In this document: piece by piece, positions 8,801-17,961 of the stretch
Numbering within the stretch: the stretch's first letter is position 1
Layout of the letters: every line of letters starts with the position of its first letter
Source of the DNA: a virus
Virus record (IMG/VR): IMGVR_UViG_3300028384_000422
Location: 1-64,000 of that record
Direction: 5' to 3' (one strand)
DNA: 64,000 bases
Notes under the pieces: model-generated
The model's input: only the letters and a program-made list of their open reading frames with translations
Told to the model about the DNA's origin: nothing
Databases searched by the model: none
Made by a program: the position numbers and the translations under genes

Positions 8801-10152
8801 GAAGCTGCTCCATCAAGAGTAATATCAGGATCAGAAAAATAGGAACGGACGTTGACATCAATCTCACCAGCGCCAGAGTCCCCTGTATTATTAGCCCCAA
8901 ACAGAAGATTACCGCTCGTATCATTAACTTTGACGTAGTTAAGATAATTGAATCCTCTGTATCCAGAGGTTGCAGTAAGTTCTTGATCAAGTTCAAAGTC
9001 TTCTTTTGTATTTCCATCAGCAAAGGAGACTCTATTATTTTGTAGTTGTGTATTATCTACGCCTAGTGCGGCGATTGTGACATGCCCGTTGCTGTCAACA
9101 TCGAAATCTTCCTGTGCAAAGGAAGCCAGTCCCTTCTGTTCCGTTGCTTCAGCCGCGAGGTAACGCCATGATCCAGTATCACCACTGGAATGAGTAGGAG
9201 CACCAGCACCAGCACTAATTGGTGCAATTGCTTGGTAAACTTTCGATGCATTAGCAATGATGTCATAGCGAGCATATGTCGTGCCTGCATTGTAGCTAGC
9301 GTACTTACTACCCTCAGTAGCAGTAGCGATAGGCACAGTATTAGAATCCGTTAATCTACCGTATGCATCGACTGTAAATTTAGTAGCGTTTACAGTCTCA
9401 CTACCAGCAGCAGACGTGAGTGATTCGGTATTATATTCTGCTGCACTTACAGCAGTTGTAATTAAGTCGATAACAGGGTTGCCTGCAACACCGTTACCAT
9501 TAGTAATAGCAATTCTAGTAGCAGAACCAAGAATAGTTCTGGTTGACATTGCACCACCAGAAGTTCTGGCAATAATACCAGTAGAAGTAAGGTTTGCTAA
9601 TGCTTGAAGGTCAAGGTCATATGGTTGTGCTGAAGAACCCTCAACATTACCATCCAATCCATATCCAGCAAGAGTTGTAGGATTAGTCGCATTAGTAACA
9701 CGACCTTTTGCATCAACAGTTACTGAACGATAAGTTCCTGATGAATCTCCTGTGCCGTCATAATGAGGTAAGGTTGAAACAAGACTAACTAATGTATTCA
9801 GGTTCAGGTTGGTGGAACCATCAAAGACGCCTGTTGCCTGAACGTCACCTGAAAGTTGAATCTGACGAGTCGAAGCAAGACGAGCGGCGGTTGAAGCATT
9901 ACCGATTAATGTTGCAGTGACTGTGCCAGCACTAAAATTACCATCAGCATCTCTCTGTACGAGTGTATTCGCTGTATTGGTGACGGATTCAACAGGTCTT
10001 TCATACCTCAACGTATTCCATGCGGAAACACCATCACCGATCTTAAAGCGACCAGTATCAAGTTCGATTCCGAGTTCACCTTGTGCCAGGGTTGGGTTAG
10101 CGTTTGCCCATTCCTGAGCGCCACCTCTTCTTAATTGAATTCTATTTGCCAT
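5731..10152 (-). CDS. Long tail fibre protein, N-terminal part (Mtd-N-type)
   Basis: The first ~50 residues (RIQLRRGGAQEWANANP, then GELGIELDTGRFKIGDG) form the Mtd N-terminal-type attachment module found at the front of many phage fibres. The next ~1400 residues are repetitive beta modules: LGVTSDTTLTGALDL-like repeats, and two copies of a block containing TTVNSTELSVDDVTILLGGD followed by DRGIEFRYYDSQARLGF. Reading frame and composition stay fibre-like to about codon 1450. The last residues (HRIFWYY) are frameshift noise, and coding resumes in the next frame at ~5790. A terminator and a late promoter (CATAAATA, 10189) lie just upstream, marking a separate late transcript. Likely baseplate-attached fibre; receptor unknown. 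Confidence 0.8.
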   Translation of the reverse strand: MANRIQLRRGGAQEWANANPTLAQGELGIELDTGRFKIGDGVSAWNTLRYERPVESVTNTANTLVQRDADGNFSAGTVTATLIGNASTAARLASTRQIQLSGDVQATGVFDGSTNLNLNTLVSLVSTLPHYDGTGDSSGTYRSVTVDAKGRVTNATNPTTLAGYGLDGNVEGSSAQPYDLDLQALANLTSTGIIARTSGGAMSTRTILGSATRIAITNGNGVAGNPVIDLITTAVSAAEYNTESLTSAAGSETVNATKFTVDAYGRLTDSNTVPIATATEGSKYASYNAGTTYARYDIIANASKVYQAIAPISAGAGAPTHSSGDTGSWRYLAAEATEQKGLASFAQEDFDVDSNGHVTIAALGVDNTQLQNNRVSFADGNTKEDFELDQELTATSGYRGFNYLNYVKVNDTSGNLLFGANNTGDSGAGEIDVNVRSYFSDPDITLDGAASQTLDKSGDGNLTFSLTQNSASARNLSITSTNAGSGTSTVTISAEDVVDIDTTDANGKVHIEELRIQSNYLASTGQLNIDPGDDRAATGLVRIFGNLQIDGTTTTVNSTELSVDDVTILLGGDTAPGSDDNLDRGIEFRYYDSQARLGFYGWDTNYTDLGGHEGGYRFLHAATNNSEVFTGTDSGIIAGNVKLTTNTNSTSNTTGDLVVAGGAGIGQDVNIGGLLDVDGTFRANSTSRFDDNIVLQGASKTLQLNNGSGTTKVEFQSTTGNGSLAGILDVTGNFNVNTNKFNVVAASGNTTVAGTLGVTSDTTLTGALDLNNTLNVSGDVHLESTNDITVAKNAGTGVWEIQSNDYGAFRLDGGFYAAGDALIDGTLHVNGAIEVKDSATEAESRLNWLRVRYRGRFGDSYQATPSYASHNTTTIRAHGGAGIERTLHVGGTGSGEGLFVGKRYSGDTIKFSVLGASGNTDIQGTLDVAGNSEFNGTVDVDADFAVRNGTTDKFFVDNVTGNTDIQGTLDVNGATEITNTLDVSNAVTFDQTLLVQGNSEFNGTVDVDANFAVRSGSTDKFTVASASGNVATDGTLVVQGQTTINDSLIVDAANEIFSIRNGSAVEKFGVDADNGNTNIIGTLTVGDATQINDTLGVSDVVTFTRNTQQTLTGNYAADGAFRLTGGAGIGKNLAVSGDARIYGSTELTGALDLNNSADISGALVTHDNVTINADNKMFKIQTNSAVDKFTVDTDNGNTDIRGTLDVGGDVTAESNFTVTGNLTVNGTTTTVNSTVTTLDDPIITVGGDTAPASNDGKDRGVEFRYYDGSAKIGFFGYDRSANQFAFVTDATNNSEVLAGTDGALRAGSLNLTGSGTSLDVDANANIDGTLTVDGQIVSQVTSGAALVIPTTTKINNLNADLLDSMTTASAATPTTVVARDSSGDFSANQITAASGVGAAAGFLGNASSADILKTARVITIDGVVNGNVSFDGSQAVTITTTYDDADITALAAQSGTGYMVRTHRIFWYYTNQC

Positions 10153-10188
10153 TTTTTACGACAACTCGTATAGATAATGCTTCTAAGT

Positions 10189-10196
10189 TATTTATG
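10189..10196 (-). promoter_or_regulatory. T4-type late promoter (CATAAATA) before the tail fibre gene
   Basis: The minus strand reads CATAAATA, one base from the T4 late consensus TATAAATA. It lies ~37 bases upstream of the fibre ATG at 10152 and directly downstream of an intrinsic terminator, so it can start a new late transcript. Family knowledge: T4-like phages use gp55 sigma with gp33/gp45 at such octamers. Confidence 0.7.
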
Positions 10197-10201
10197 CCAT
10201 T

Positions 10202-10222
10202 AAAAAGGGGGCGTTTGCCCCC
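10202..10222 (-). terminator. Intrinsic terminator after the small coiled-coil gene
   Basis: On the minus strand GGGGGC, a four-base loop AAAC, and GCCCCC are followed by five Ts. It lies six bases beyond the stop of the 10228-10434 gene and closes the gp8/DUF4815 transcript before the fibre gene's own late promoter. Confidence 0.88.
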
Positions 10223-10227
10223 GCGTA

Positions 10228-10434
10228 TCATTCTTCAGTTTCTTCGGGAGTTTCTTCTTCAGTCTCATCCCCATTGAAATACTCAAGAGTTTCAATGGCA
10301 CCTTGCAGTTTCAGTGCAGTAATTTCGTTTTGTTTGATCTTTGCTGCCATTTCCTGATTCTCAGTCACCAGTTTTGTAAGTTGCTCTTTGAATTGAGCAA
10401 GCATCTGGTCAGCAGGCACTTTTTCAATCGTCAT
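10228..10434 (-). CDS. Small acidic coiled-coil protein
   Basis: A 68-residue protein with a heptad-like helix (QFKEQLTKLVTENQEMAAKI) and a Glu/Thr-rich tail. It overlaps the end of the 10424-10669 gene by 11 bases and sits between the DUF4815 protein and the long fibre. Such position and coiled-coil character would fit a fibre chaperone or a trimerising linker, but I do not recognise the family and this is inference. A terminator follows immediately. Confidence 0.72.
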   Translation of the reverse strand: MTIEKVPADQMLAQFKEQLTKLVTENQEMAAKIKQNEITALKLQGAIETLEYFNGDETEEETPEETEE

Positions 10435-10669
10435 AATGTTTTCTAGAATTGTTTTGGACTAACGTTAGTAAGAGTGATTTGATGTCACTCAATTCAGATT
10501 TTAAACCAGAAACCTCATTTTGTAAAGTGTCAAATTCATGTTTCTTTCTTTGCGATGCTTCATAAGCACGCATATACTGTTTATATGTATTAGTGTCAGA
10601 ACATTGAAGAGATCCCGTGCTGGGATCTCTATACCAATGCTCATGATCTTGTACTGGGACTTGATCCAT
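10424..10669 (-). CDS. Small coiled-coil protein
   Basis: An 81-residue protein. The N-terminal half has aromatic and His residues (EHWYRDPSTGSLQCSD), and the C-terminal half forms a coiled coil (LQNEVSGLKSELSDIKSLL). Its ATG overlaps the stop of the DUF4815 gene by one base, implying translational coupling. Short N-terminal modules with a W-Y-R-D-P core are common in phage tail accessory proteins; the function here is not established. Confidence 0.75.
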   Translation of the reverse strand: MDQVPVQDHEHWYRDPSTGSLQCSDTNTYKQYMRAYEASQRKKHEFDTLQNEVSGLKSELSDIKSLLLTLVQNNSRKHYDD

Positions 10670-13600
10670 TATACAGCGAGGGCAATTGCTCTGAAATCTT
10701 TGATGATTGGTGAGTATGCCTGATTCGGAGAAACGAAGACAACCTTAATTTGATATTGATCGAAGTTCAGACCCGATACTTCATATTCATATTCACTGAA
10801 TACCTGATTTTCAGTAGTTTCAGGAATGTTTGCATCTCCAATATCAAAGAAGTTATATCCAAGAGACTCGATGTTATCAGACCCACCAACAGGTCTCACT
10901 CTATATAGCACCTTGATAGTGCTACCCGTAGGACGGTATCCAGAGAAGTATACCTTAAGTGATTTAGATGGATTGACTAGATTTGCAGGACGAGTGATAT
11001 ACGCAGCCTCGTGCTCATCACCAGATGCCAAAAGTGCAGTATTTTCATCCGAAGGATTATTGATTCTGTTAGAAACACATGTGATAGAAAGTCTTTCTGT
11101 GTCAATAACAGGACTGAGATTTTCTTTATCAGAAATCAATGTTAAATCCATTCTGAATGATTTAGCACCACTCAATTCTGCCGATTCATTAACGGTAGAA
11201 CAAATCAGATTTGGTGTGTTAAAATAATTATCTTCACTTAGAGTAATATCTTTGAAAATACCATCGTCCGAGAAAGAGGATTCAAGAACAGTAGAACCAT
11301 TATTAATAGAAGTACCAGAGATAGTTTTAACTCTTGCTGTGATATCAGTTCCAGGAAGAAGCATTCTTTCAACTTGAGGAACAAGAATCTCATACTGAAT
11401 ATTCTGAGTTGCCTCACCTCTAGCACCACCACCTCTAATACCAAGTCTAGCAATAGAAGTAGTTGAGATATCGTAAGTATCGAGTGTGGGATTAGAGATA
11501 CCAGTGTGTGCTTTATTAATTTCTGTTAGAGGAATACCATCTAAGTTATAGCATTCAACAGGAGTTTCATCTGGATGGGAAATTGCAGTTGTTCCATCAA
11601 GTCCTCTTTCGACAAGAGTAATAGTCTTACCATCGCTACTAATAGCAGAATAAGATACAACTTCAGATTGATCTTCTAGACCAAGAGATCTGTTATAGAT
11701 TCTCGCATATCCAGGATTAGTTGTGCTGATTGCCAAACCATTAATTGTTGTATGGAAGGCAGTTGCGTCAACAACAGACAGTGTAAGATCACTAGCAGAA
11801 ATTGATGCCGTCAATGCAGTATTAGAAATCTCAGATTCAATACCTGCAATAGTTACATTATTAGAGACATCATGCATACCATGGTTGCTATGATGAATTC
11901 TGACTTTTCTTTGACCTGTCGTATAAGTAGGTGTGCTGCTAGGTTCTGCAGGATTGATAACACCAGCCTCAACTTGGTCTCCAGCAGGCGTAAATGCACC
12001 AGAAGAAGCAGCAGTAGTCGCTGCAGTGTTAACACCCGCACCAGCACCATCACCTGTAATATTTTCGCTATTTGCGAAGTCATCAGACACGAAATTCAAA
12101 GCAAGAGTAGTTGCATTTGTTACTGCAGTAATTGTAGCAGTAGCATTAGAAGTACCACCAGTAATGTTGTCACCCACACCAAAATTGGTTGTAGATGCAA
12201 CCGTCAATGTTCCTGTTGTCTTAGAAGAAACTAGATCATTTGAGGAAGCAAATGTTCCAGTAATATCATTAATTGTCAGAGTAACACCCGCAGTCAAGTT
12301 TTGAACATTAACGATCGTTGCTTCTGCAAGCGTAATCTTCTGTTTGATTCTTGCACCAATAGTAAACGGAACAGTTGTAGAATCAAGAGTCAACTGCAGT
12401 TCTGGAATGAAGGTTTCAATTGCATCATTACGAAGTTGAATAACACCCTTATTACCCTTATCTAGAGCAACATTGTTCAAAATAACACTACTATTCTGAT
12501 TAGTTACGAATTCTGCTCTATTAATAGAGAACTTAAGATCTTCGTACTGATCAGCAGTCCAAGTAGATGCGTTCTGAGATTTGAACAGAACACCAGCATA
12601 TGGTTGTTCAGAAATAGTTCTATCTCCTGTAATATCAACCTCACCCATTCTAGAAACCCAAACCTGATAAGAGTTGGAGTCGGAAAGAAGAACAAAACAA
12701 TGTTCCTGAGATTGAGGAATGTATACAGGTGCTCTAAAAGTAAACTTAGTTGCAACAGCAGCCGTTTCAGACAACTGAATATCATTGGGTTCAAGAGTTA
12801 CATCCGAAAAAGGAAGAATCTTAGTAGTAGGATATCCATTTTCCATGGTCCTGATCTGCATAGAAACAGGAATATTGGTGTCCTTAGTATTAAAGTAAAC
12901 ATCAACTGATGTAATGAATACACCACCTTGTTCATCAACAATAAAGGACTGTGCCAGAGGGTCATACCAACCAATCTGACGGGTTTCGGTTCTAATTGTA
13001 TTGAAGTTTCTTGACTGGTTTACAGTATCACGAACAACTTCAGCATTTCTAACAGCAAGAACATTTTCGCGAACTCTGTTCAAAGTGCCCTTTGCTTCGT
13101 ACTCTGCTTCAGCAGAAGATGCTACAGCACCAGCAAGACGGGAGTCTTTTGCATCCGTTGTAAATCTAAGAGTGTTTGTTCCAGTTCTAAATCTAGGAAA
13201 ACCTAGCTCGCCAACCCCAGGGATAGCATTTACAGTAACCTCTTGTCTAGGGAATAATCTACGAGCAGGAGGAATAAACAAAGAACCGTGCATCTTGCCA
13301 GATCTATCACTGAGAAGTCTACGATCTTTGACTATTGCCTTAGCGCCAGATGCGCCCATCAAGATTTCACCAACCAAGAAGTTTCCATAGAATTGACCTC
13401 TAGCTTGCGATGCGAGAGAATCTAGATCAATATTCAAGAATGCAGTCGTTGAAGCATAAGAAGATGGAAGTTCAGTATCATCATATGGATTGAACTTATA
13501 TACATCATTCGGTGCAACAACTCTCAATTCTACACCAGAAAATAGTCCTACGACAGTTTCACCAATAACGAATGGAGTAGAATTAGTTCTACTATCAACT

Positions 13601-16600
13601 GCAGGGTCTTTAATAAGTTCGATCAGTTTCGGCATCACAAATTGACCCATATTAACTCCACTAAAGAAAGTGAAGAATGCAGTTCTCGGTTTCATACGAG
13701 CCGCTTTGAAAGCAATGTTTCTAGAGCGAACGAATGGAATTGTAGTAGAAGATACAACACTATCACCCAGAGACTGTCGATCGATTCTAGGAATAACTCT
13801 GGAACGAATACCAGTTCTTGTTTGACGTGTTGTTGTAAGAATTGTATCAGTCCTGTTAATACGACGCATACCACGACCACCCCAGACACCAGGAGCAGGT
13901 GATCTACCACGGTCCATTTCTAACCAGAAAGAGTTTCTGGTAACATTAGATCCAACAACTCTACTGGAAGACCACTGATCGCGCCATGCACCCCATTGAA
14001 TAGGAGCAAAACCATTCTGATCAACATTCATTTCAGATGATACTGCTTGGAAATCACCTTCAATTTGCGTTACCTGCTGAGGCAATCTTTCAGTATCAAT
14101 CCAATCATCAGATTGAGGAGTAAGATCAATACGACCAATATAGGTAAATACGTTGAATGGGTTGATGTTCTCAACTCTCGAAGCATATGGTTGGTCAATA
14201 ATCTTCTTCTCGGTGTATGGAAGTGTCAGAAGAGGACCAGTTTGCTGATAGTTATTAGACAGAGAAGTGTTAATTTCCAATCCAACATTAGAGGTATAGT
14301 GAGATGCACGACACCATCCTTGTGCAAAATCTAACGCAGCATTAAAATCTTCATTGCCAGTATCCGACTTACTATGGTCGGAGAAGTCATCAACAGTAAA
14401 ACCGTTTTTCAAGCGATCTTTTCCATCACCATCAAGAATCTTAGTATTATAAGTATCAGTTTCAAGAAGGTTCAGTGATGTATAGTACTCAACCTGATCG
14501 AGACGACGCTCAAGACCACCAATATCTTTCATGGTGAAACGCTTGTGGTCAGATCTAGTGATTACTACATCCTGTTCAGGATCAAAACCATATGGTTTAT
14601 GACTGAGAACTGCTAAAAGTAAACTATCTTTAATATCATCAGGTTCATCAGGAGCCTCTGCAGATTTACCCTTAACAACCTGGAATTCACCATCAGGATT
14701 GAGGAAGAGTTTATCCGTTCTAGGTAGATACCAGTCAAAATCACACTTAAAGTTAGTCTGTAATTTCGGAACGTCAAAAATAGTTGCTGCTGGCGATCCT
14801 GAAGTATTGAATACTCTTGAATTAAAATCAAGACTATTAACACCAACATACGCAGGTGAAGAAACAGAACCTGTTCCAGAGTACAAGTTTTTAACGGAAG
14901 GACGGAAGTCGAGGTAATCTGCTAAGAAATTAACTCCAAAGAATGGAATATCATCGTAAGTTGTATTCAGATACGATTGACCACCAAAATAATCACCTGT
15001 AGCAGAGTGTGTATAGTAATCAAAAACAACTTTCAGTTTTCTGATTGGTTTTGCAACACCCTTCTTTCTAGTAATCTTAGAAATATCATAGATGAATGGT
15101 GTTTGATTCACTTCTAAGAAGAAGTTTCCAGTAATAACTTTTGAACCTGCAACGACAGATCCTTCACTATCATTAATGATTGCGTTAATTGCAGTATTAT
15201 TACTATCAAAACCAGACAGAGTTTCACCTGCTTGGAATTGACCAGATTCATAAACAACAGTAAGTTTTAAGTTACCTGAGGAGAAATCTACAACTTTTGC
15301 TCTAGCATTTGATGTTTTACCTGTAACGATAGATCCTGTTGCAAAGAAGACAGGTTCTACAAGAGTTACTGAAGGAATTACGGGATCATTATCATCAAGG
15401 GACTCATAAACTGCATGAAGTCGATAAGCATCAACTGCACCAAGAGAAATATCGTTATCTTCAATACGAGTGCCGTATGTGTTGGTATGAGTCAGGTTGT
15501 ACTTGGGTCTATCTAAATCTTCTACTGTATTAGTAACCTTAAGGACAAACATCTTGTTTTCAGATTTTGTCTTTCTGGTTGTTACGTTCTTAGCAATAGT
15601 TGCTGTAATTTTAACAGAAGTGATATTTGTTAAGTTGTCAATCTGAAGTGTAGTGTTATCACTAGAGGTAAAGTCTGCATAACCAAGAACATTAGATGCA
15701 TGACCAGCACTAGGGGGTTTTAATTGAATTTCTGACCCTACTGGATAAGATCCATTAGTAGAAGCCAAGGCAATCATTGTGAAGTTTGCATCATTAATAG
15801 CTTCAAACTGTTCGTTTTCAGGAAGAGTTAAGGATACAGAACCACCACCAGAAACCGTTTGGGTATCAAACGTTCTTCTGACGATCATAGACTCATCGCT
15901 GATGCTCTTAACATAGTTCTTGGGCATCTTACTGAGAAGATTTGCATTCTCAACGTCAAAGAACTTAGCACGATAACGAAGAAGACTAGTATATGTTCCT
16001 GCACTAGGAGCAGCACCACCTGGACCAGGTGTTACATTAACTGTTTGAGCAGCGTAATCAAAGATACTTGCAAATCCAGTCGTGCTTAATGCATCAGGAT
16101 CTACTTTATCAACATCAACATATTTTGTTGAACTGAAATAAATACGATCTCCAGGACGAAGATCTAAAGCAAAGTTAGACTGTAAACCAGTAATATCTTC
16201 ACTACCACCAGTAGCATCATAAGTGAATGTACTACCTTGAATGAGTTGAATATCTTCTAAAATTAGGTCACTAGTAAATTCAATGACACTAGTAGTCTCA
16301 TCTCTAGATACAAGTTGACGAACGTCGGAGAACTGATATGTATGAATATTGTCAATAGTGTCCAGATTAATACCATCTACTGTCAACATTTCATTCTTAA
16401 TGAATGATCCCTCTACTTGAATGAGGTCGATGTGACCAGCATTACTAAATGCCTCCGTAGTATATCCTCTAGCACCAGAAGTTCTACCAACAACTTGCAC
16501 ACCTGCACCAAGAGTTTGGTTGCTATTCATATCCAGAATAGTAAACATCTGGATATCCATAAGGTTTGCCTTATAGTTATCATCAGTATTACCATAAGTT

Positions 16601-17961
16601 CCATCGGGATTGCTTCTGTGTTCAAAAGAAATGACACGAGCAAGACCAATCTTTTCGCCAGCAGCAGTTCCTGCAGAAGCACTAAATGTGTCTCTTAATT
16701 CAACTGTCTGATATGCATTGGTAATTGTAGATCCAGTTGTATTGGGGAATCCATAAACGTTATTTACGTTAATTAGATTACCTAACTTAAATGCAATATT
16801 AGTATTTTCTCTATTAGCAGTATCTCTCGGTTTATCGAGATCAACAAAAGTCTGAGATAGTGTACTTACACGATAACCTCTGACATATGCAGTTCCAGGA
16901 CCAAACTCAACTGCATACTTATCAGAAGACGCAGTGTTATCTTGAGCAGTAGTATCACCAGCAGCATATACACCATTATTATTGCCGTCATCTAGATTCT
17001 CTCTAACAGCAATATTAAAATCTTTTACAACATAATCACCAGACTCTTCATAAGTTCTAAGTGCTAAAGACTTTTCGAGTTCGCTAAGAGCCGAACGATC
17101 AACCAACTGCTCTACTTTAGAGTTGTTGAGACGGAGCAGTTCGATGAAGTCTTTATCGGCATCATCCGTTAATAATTTTTTATTTAATTTTGTGGTGATT
17201 CTAAATCTATGAGAACCAGGAGCAGCATAGTTACTTGTTCCAGCAGCATTATCGTTGAGGCTGAGGTCATCCTCGGGAGTGATAATGGATTCTTGGATAT
17301 CGAGACCAACACGATAGGAGGGATTTGATCCATACTGATCGAGAAGAAGATATTGATAATCAACATCAACAAAGAAACCTCTGATGTAATAAACACCAGG
17401 TTGAATGTATGCAACAGAACCTTGTTGTAAAGATCCTGTAGGCAGAAGTTGAGCGAAGGGAGAACCAACCTCAATCAAAGTTGTTCCGAATGTAATCTCA
17501 ACATCGGTAACTAACTGTTCATTGTTCGAGAACGTTGTTTGTTCCTGTGAGTCACCACCAGATTCAATGTACTTGACATAGAGTGTGATATAACCTTTAT
17601 CAGACTCTGTATCAGAAATACTGAATAAGACTTTTGCTTTGACGCCAGATGTCAAACCTTCAATAATTTTTCCTGTAAGTTGAGAACGATACTGTTCAAC
17701 GTCAGCACCCAGGAAAGATTCCTGAAGCATAATCGCATCAACTGTCAGGTCATAACCCACCTGACCAGGGATAACCATCGATCCATCTTTATATGTGCCA
17801 GAACCGATGTTTTCAATTTGATTCTGCAGAATACTCTGCATCGTAGTGAGTTCTCTCGCCTGAATGGGAAATCCAGGACGGAACAGCACTCGATAAAAAT
17901 TCTTATCCTTATCGAAGTCGTCGTAGTAAGGTGTGACGTTTAAATTGGTATTTTGTGCCAT
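10669..17961 (-). CDS. DUF4815-containing baseplate/tail structural protein
   Basis: A 2430-residue protein. Its N-terminus (TPYYDDFDKDKNFYRVLFRP, then PIQARELTTMQSILQNQIE) is the classic start of DUF4815 virion proteins. The DUF4815 body continues with inserts to ~residue 1100, where FFGVNFLADYLDFRP occurs. The central part has Arg-rich stretches, and the C-terminal ~900 residues contain beta modules of the TTNFGVGDNITGGTSN type. By synteny it follows gp8, the slot of T4 gp9/gp10, so it probably joins wedge and fibre, but direct homology to those proteins is not visible. Start overlaps the gp8 stop by one base. Larger than most family members I know; the excess is in beta-rich insertions. 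Confidence 0.88.
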   Translation of the reverse strand: MAQNTNLNVTPYYDDFDKDKNFYRVLFRPGFPIQARELTTMQSILQNQIENIGSGTYKDGSMVIPGQVGYDLTVDAIMLQESFLGADVEQYRSQLTGKIIEGLTSGVKAKVLFSISDTESDKGYITLYVKYIESGGDSQEQTTFSNNEQLVTDVEITFGTTLIEVGSPFAQLLPTGSLQQGSVAYIQPGVYYIRGFFVDVDYQYLLLDQYGSNPSYRVGLDIQESIITPEDDLSLNDNAAGTSNYAAPGSHRFRITTKLNKKLLTDDADKDFIELLRLNNSKVEQLVDRSALSELEKSLALRTYEESGDYVVKDFNIAVRENLDDGNNNGVYAAGDTTAQDNTASSDKYAVEFGPGTAYVRGYRVSTLSQTFVDLDKPRDTANRENTNIAFKLGNLINVNNVYGFPNTTGSTITNAYQTVELRDTFSASAGTAAGEKIGLARVISFEHRSNPDGTYGNTDDNYKANLMDIQMFTILDMNSNQTLGAGVQVVGRTSGARGYTTEAFSNAGHIDLIQVEGSFIKNEMLTVDGINLDTIDNIHTYQFSDVRQLVSRDETTSVIEFTSDLILEDIQLIQGSTFTYDATGGSEDITGLQSNFALDLRPGDRIYFSSTKYVDVDKVDPDALSTTGFASIFDYAAQTVNVTPGPGGAAPSAGTYTSLLRYRAKFFDVENANLLSKMPKNYVKSISDESMIVRRTFDTQTVSGGGSVSLTLPENEQFEAINDANFTMIALASTNGSYPVGSEIQLKPPSAGHASNVLGYADFTSSDNTTLQIDNLTNITSVKITATIAKNVTTRKTKSENKMFVLKVTNTVEDLDRPKYNLTHTNTYGTRIEDNDISLGAVDAYRLHAVYESLDDNDPVIPSVTLVEPVFFATGSIVTGKTSNARAKVVDFSSGNLKLTVVYESGQFQAGETLSGFDSNNTAINAIINDSEGSVVAGSKVITGNFFLEVNQTPFIYDISKITRKKGVAKPIRKLKVVFDYYTHSATGDYFGGQSYLNTTYDDIPFFGVNFLADYLDFRPSVKNLYSGTGSVSSPAYVGVNSLDFNSRVFNTSGSPAATIFDVPKLQTNFKCDFDWYLPRTDKLFLNPDGEFQVVKGKSAEAPDEPDDIKDSLLLAVLSHKPYGFDPEQDVVITRSDHKRFTMKDIGGLERRLDQVEYYTSLNLLETDTYNTKILDGDGKDRLKNGFTVDDFSDHSKSDTGNEDFNAALDFAQGWCRASHYTSNVGLEINTSLSNNYQQTGPLLTLPYTEKKIIDQPYASRVENINPFNVFTYIGRIDLTPQSDDWIDTERLPQQVTQIEGDFQAVSSEMNVDQNGFAPIQWGAWRDQWSSSRVVGSNVTRNSFWLEMDRGRSPAPGVWGGRGMRRINRTDTILTTTRQTRTGIRSRVIPRIDRQSLGDSVVSSTTIPFVRSRNIAFKAARMKPRTAFFTFFSGVNMGQFVMPKLIELIKDPAVDSRTNSTPFVIGETVVGLFSGVELRVVAPNDVYKFNPYDDTELPSSYASTTAFLNIDLDSLASQARGQFYGNFLVGEILMGASGAKAIVKDRRLLSDRSGKMHGSLFIPPARRLFPRQEVTVNAIPGVGELGFPRFRTGTNTLRFTTDAKDSRLAGAVASSAEAEYEAKGTLNRVRENVLAVRNAEVVRDTVNQSRNFNTIRTETRQIGWYDPLAQSFIVDEQGGVFITSVDVYFNTKDTNIPVSMQIRTMENGYPTTKILPFSDVTLEPNDIQLSETAAVATKFTFRAPVYIPQSQEHCFVLLSDSNSYQVWVSRMGEVDITGDRTISEQPYAGVLFKSQNASTWTADQYEDLKFSINRAEFVTNQNSSVILNNVALDKGNKGVIQLRNDAIETFIPELQLTLDSTTVPFTIGARIKQKITLAEATIVNVQNLTAGVTLTINDITGTFASSNDLVSSKTTGTLTVASTTNFGVGDNITGGTSNATATITAVTNATTLALNFVSDDFANSENITGDGAGAGVNTAATTAASSGAFTPAGDQVEAGVINPAEPSSTPTYTTGQRKVRIHHSNHGMHDVSNNVTIAGIESEISNTALTASISASDLTLSVVDATAFHTTINGLAISTTNPGYARIYNRSLGLEDQSEVVSYSAISSDGKTITLVERGLDGTTAISHPDETPVECYNLDGIPLTEINKAHTGISNPTLDTYDISTTSIARLGIRGGGARGEATQNIQYEILVPQVERMLLPGTDITARVKTISGTSINNGSTVLESSFSDDGIFKDITLSEDNYFNTPNLICSTVNESAELSGAKSFRMDLTLISDKENLSPVIDTERLSITCVSNRINNPSDENTALLASGDEHEAAYITRPANLVNPSKSLKVYFSGYRPTGSTIKVLYRVRPVGGSDNIESLGYNFFDIGDANIPETTENQVFSEYEYEVSGLNFDQYQIKVVFVSPNQAYSPIIKDFRAIALAV

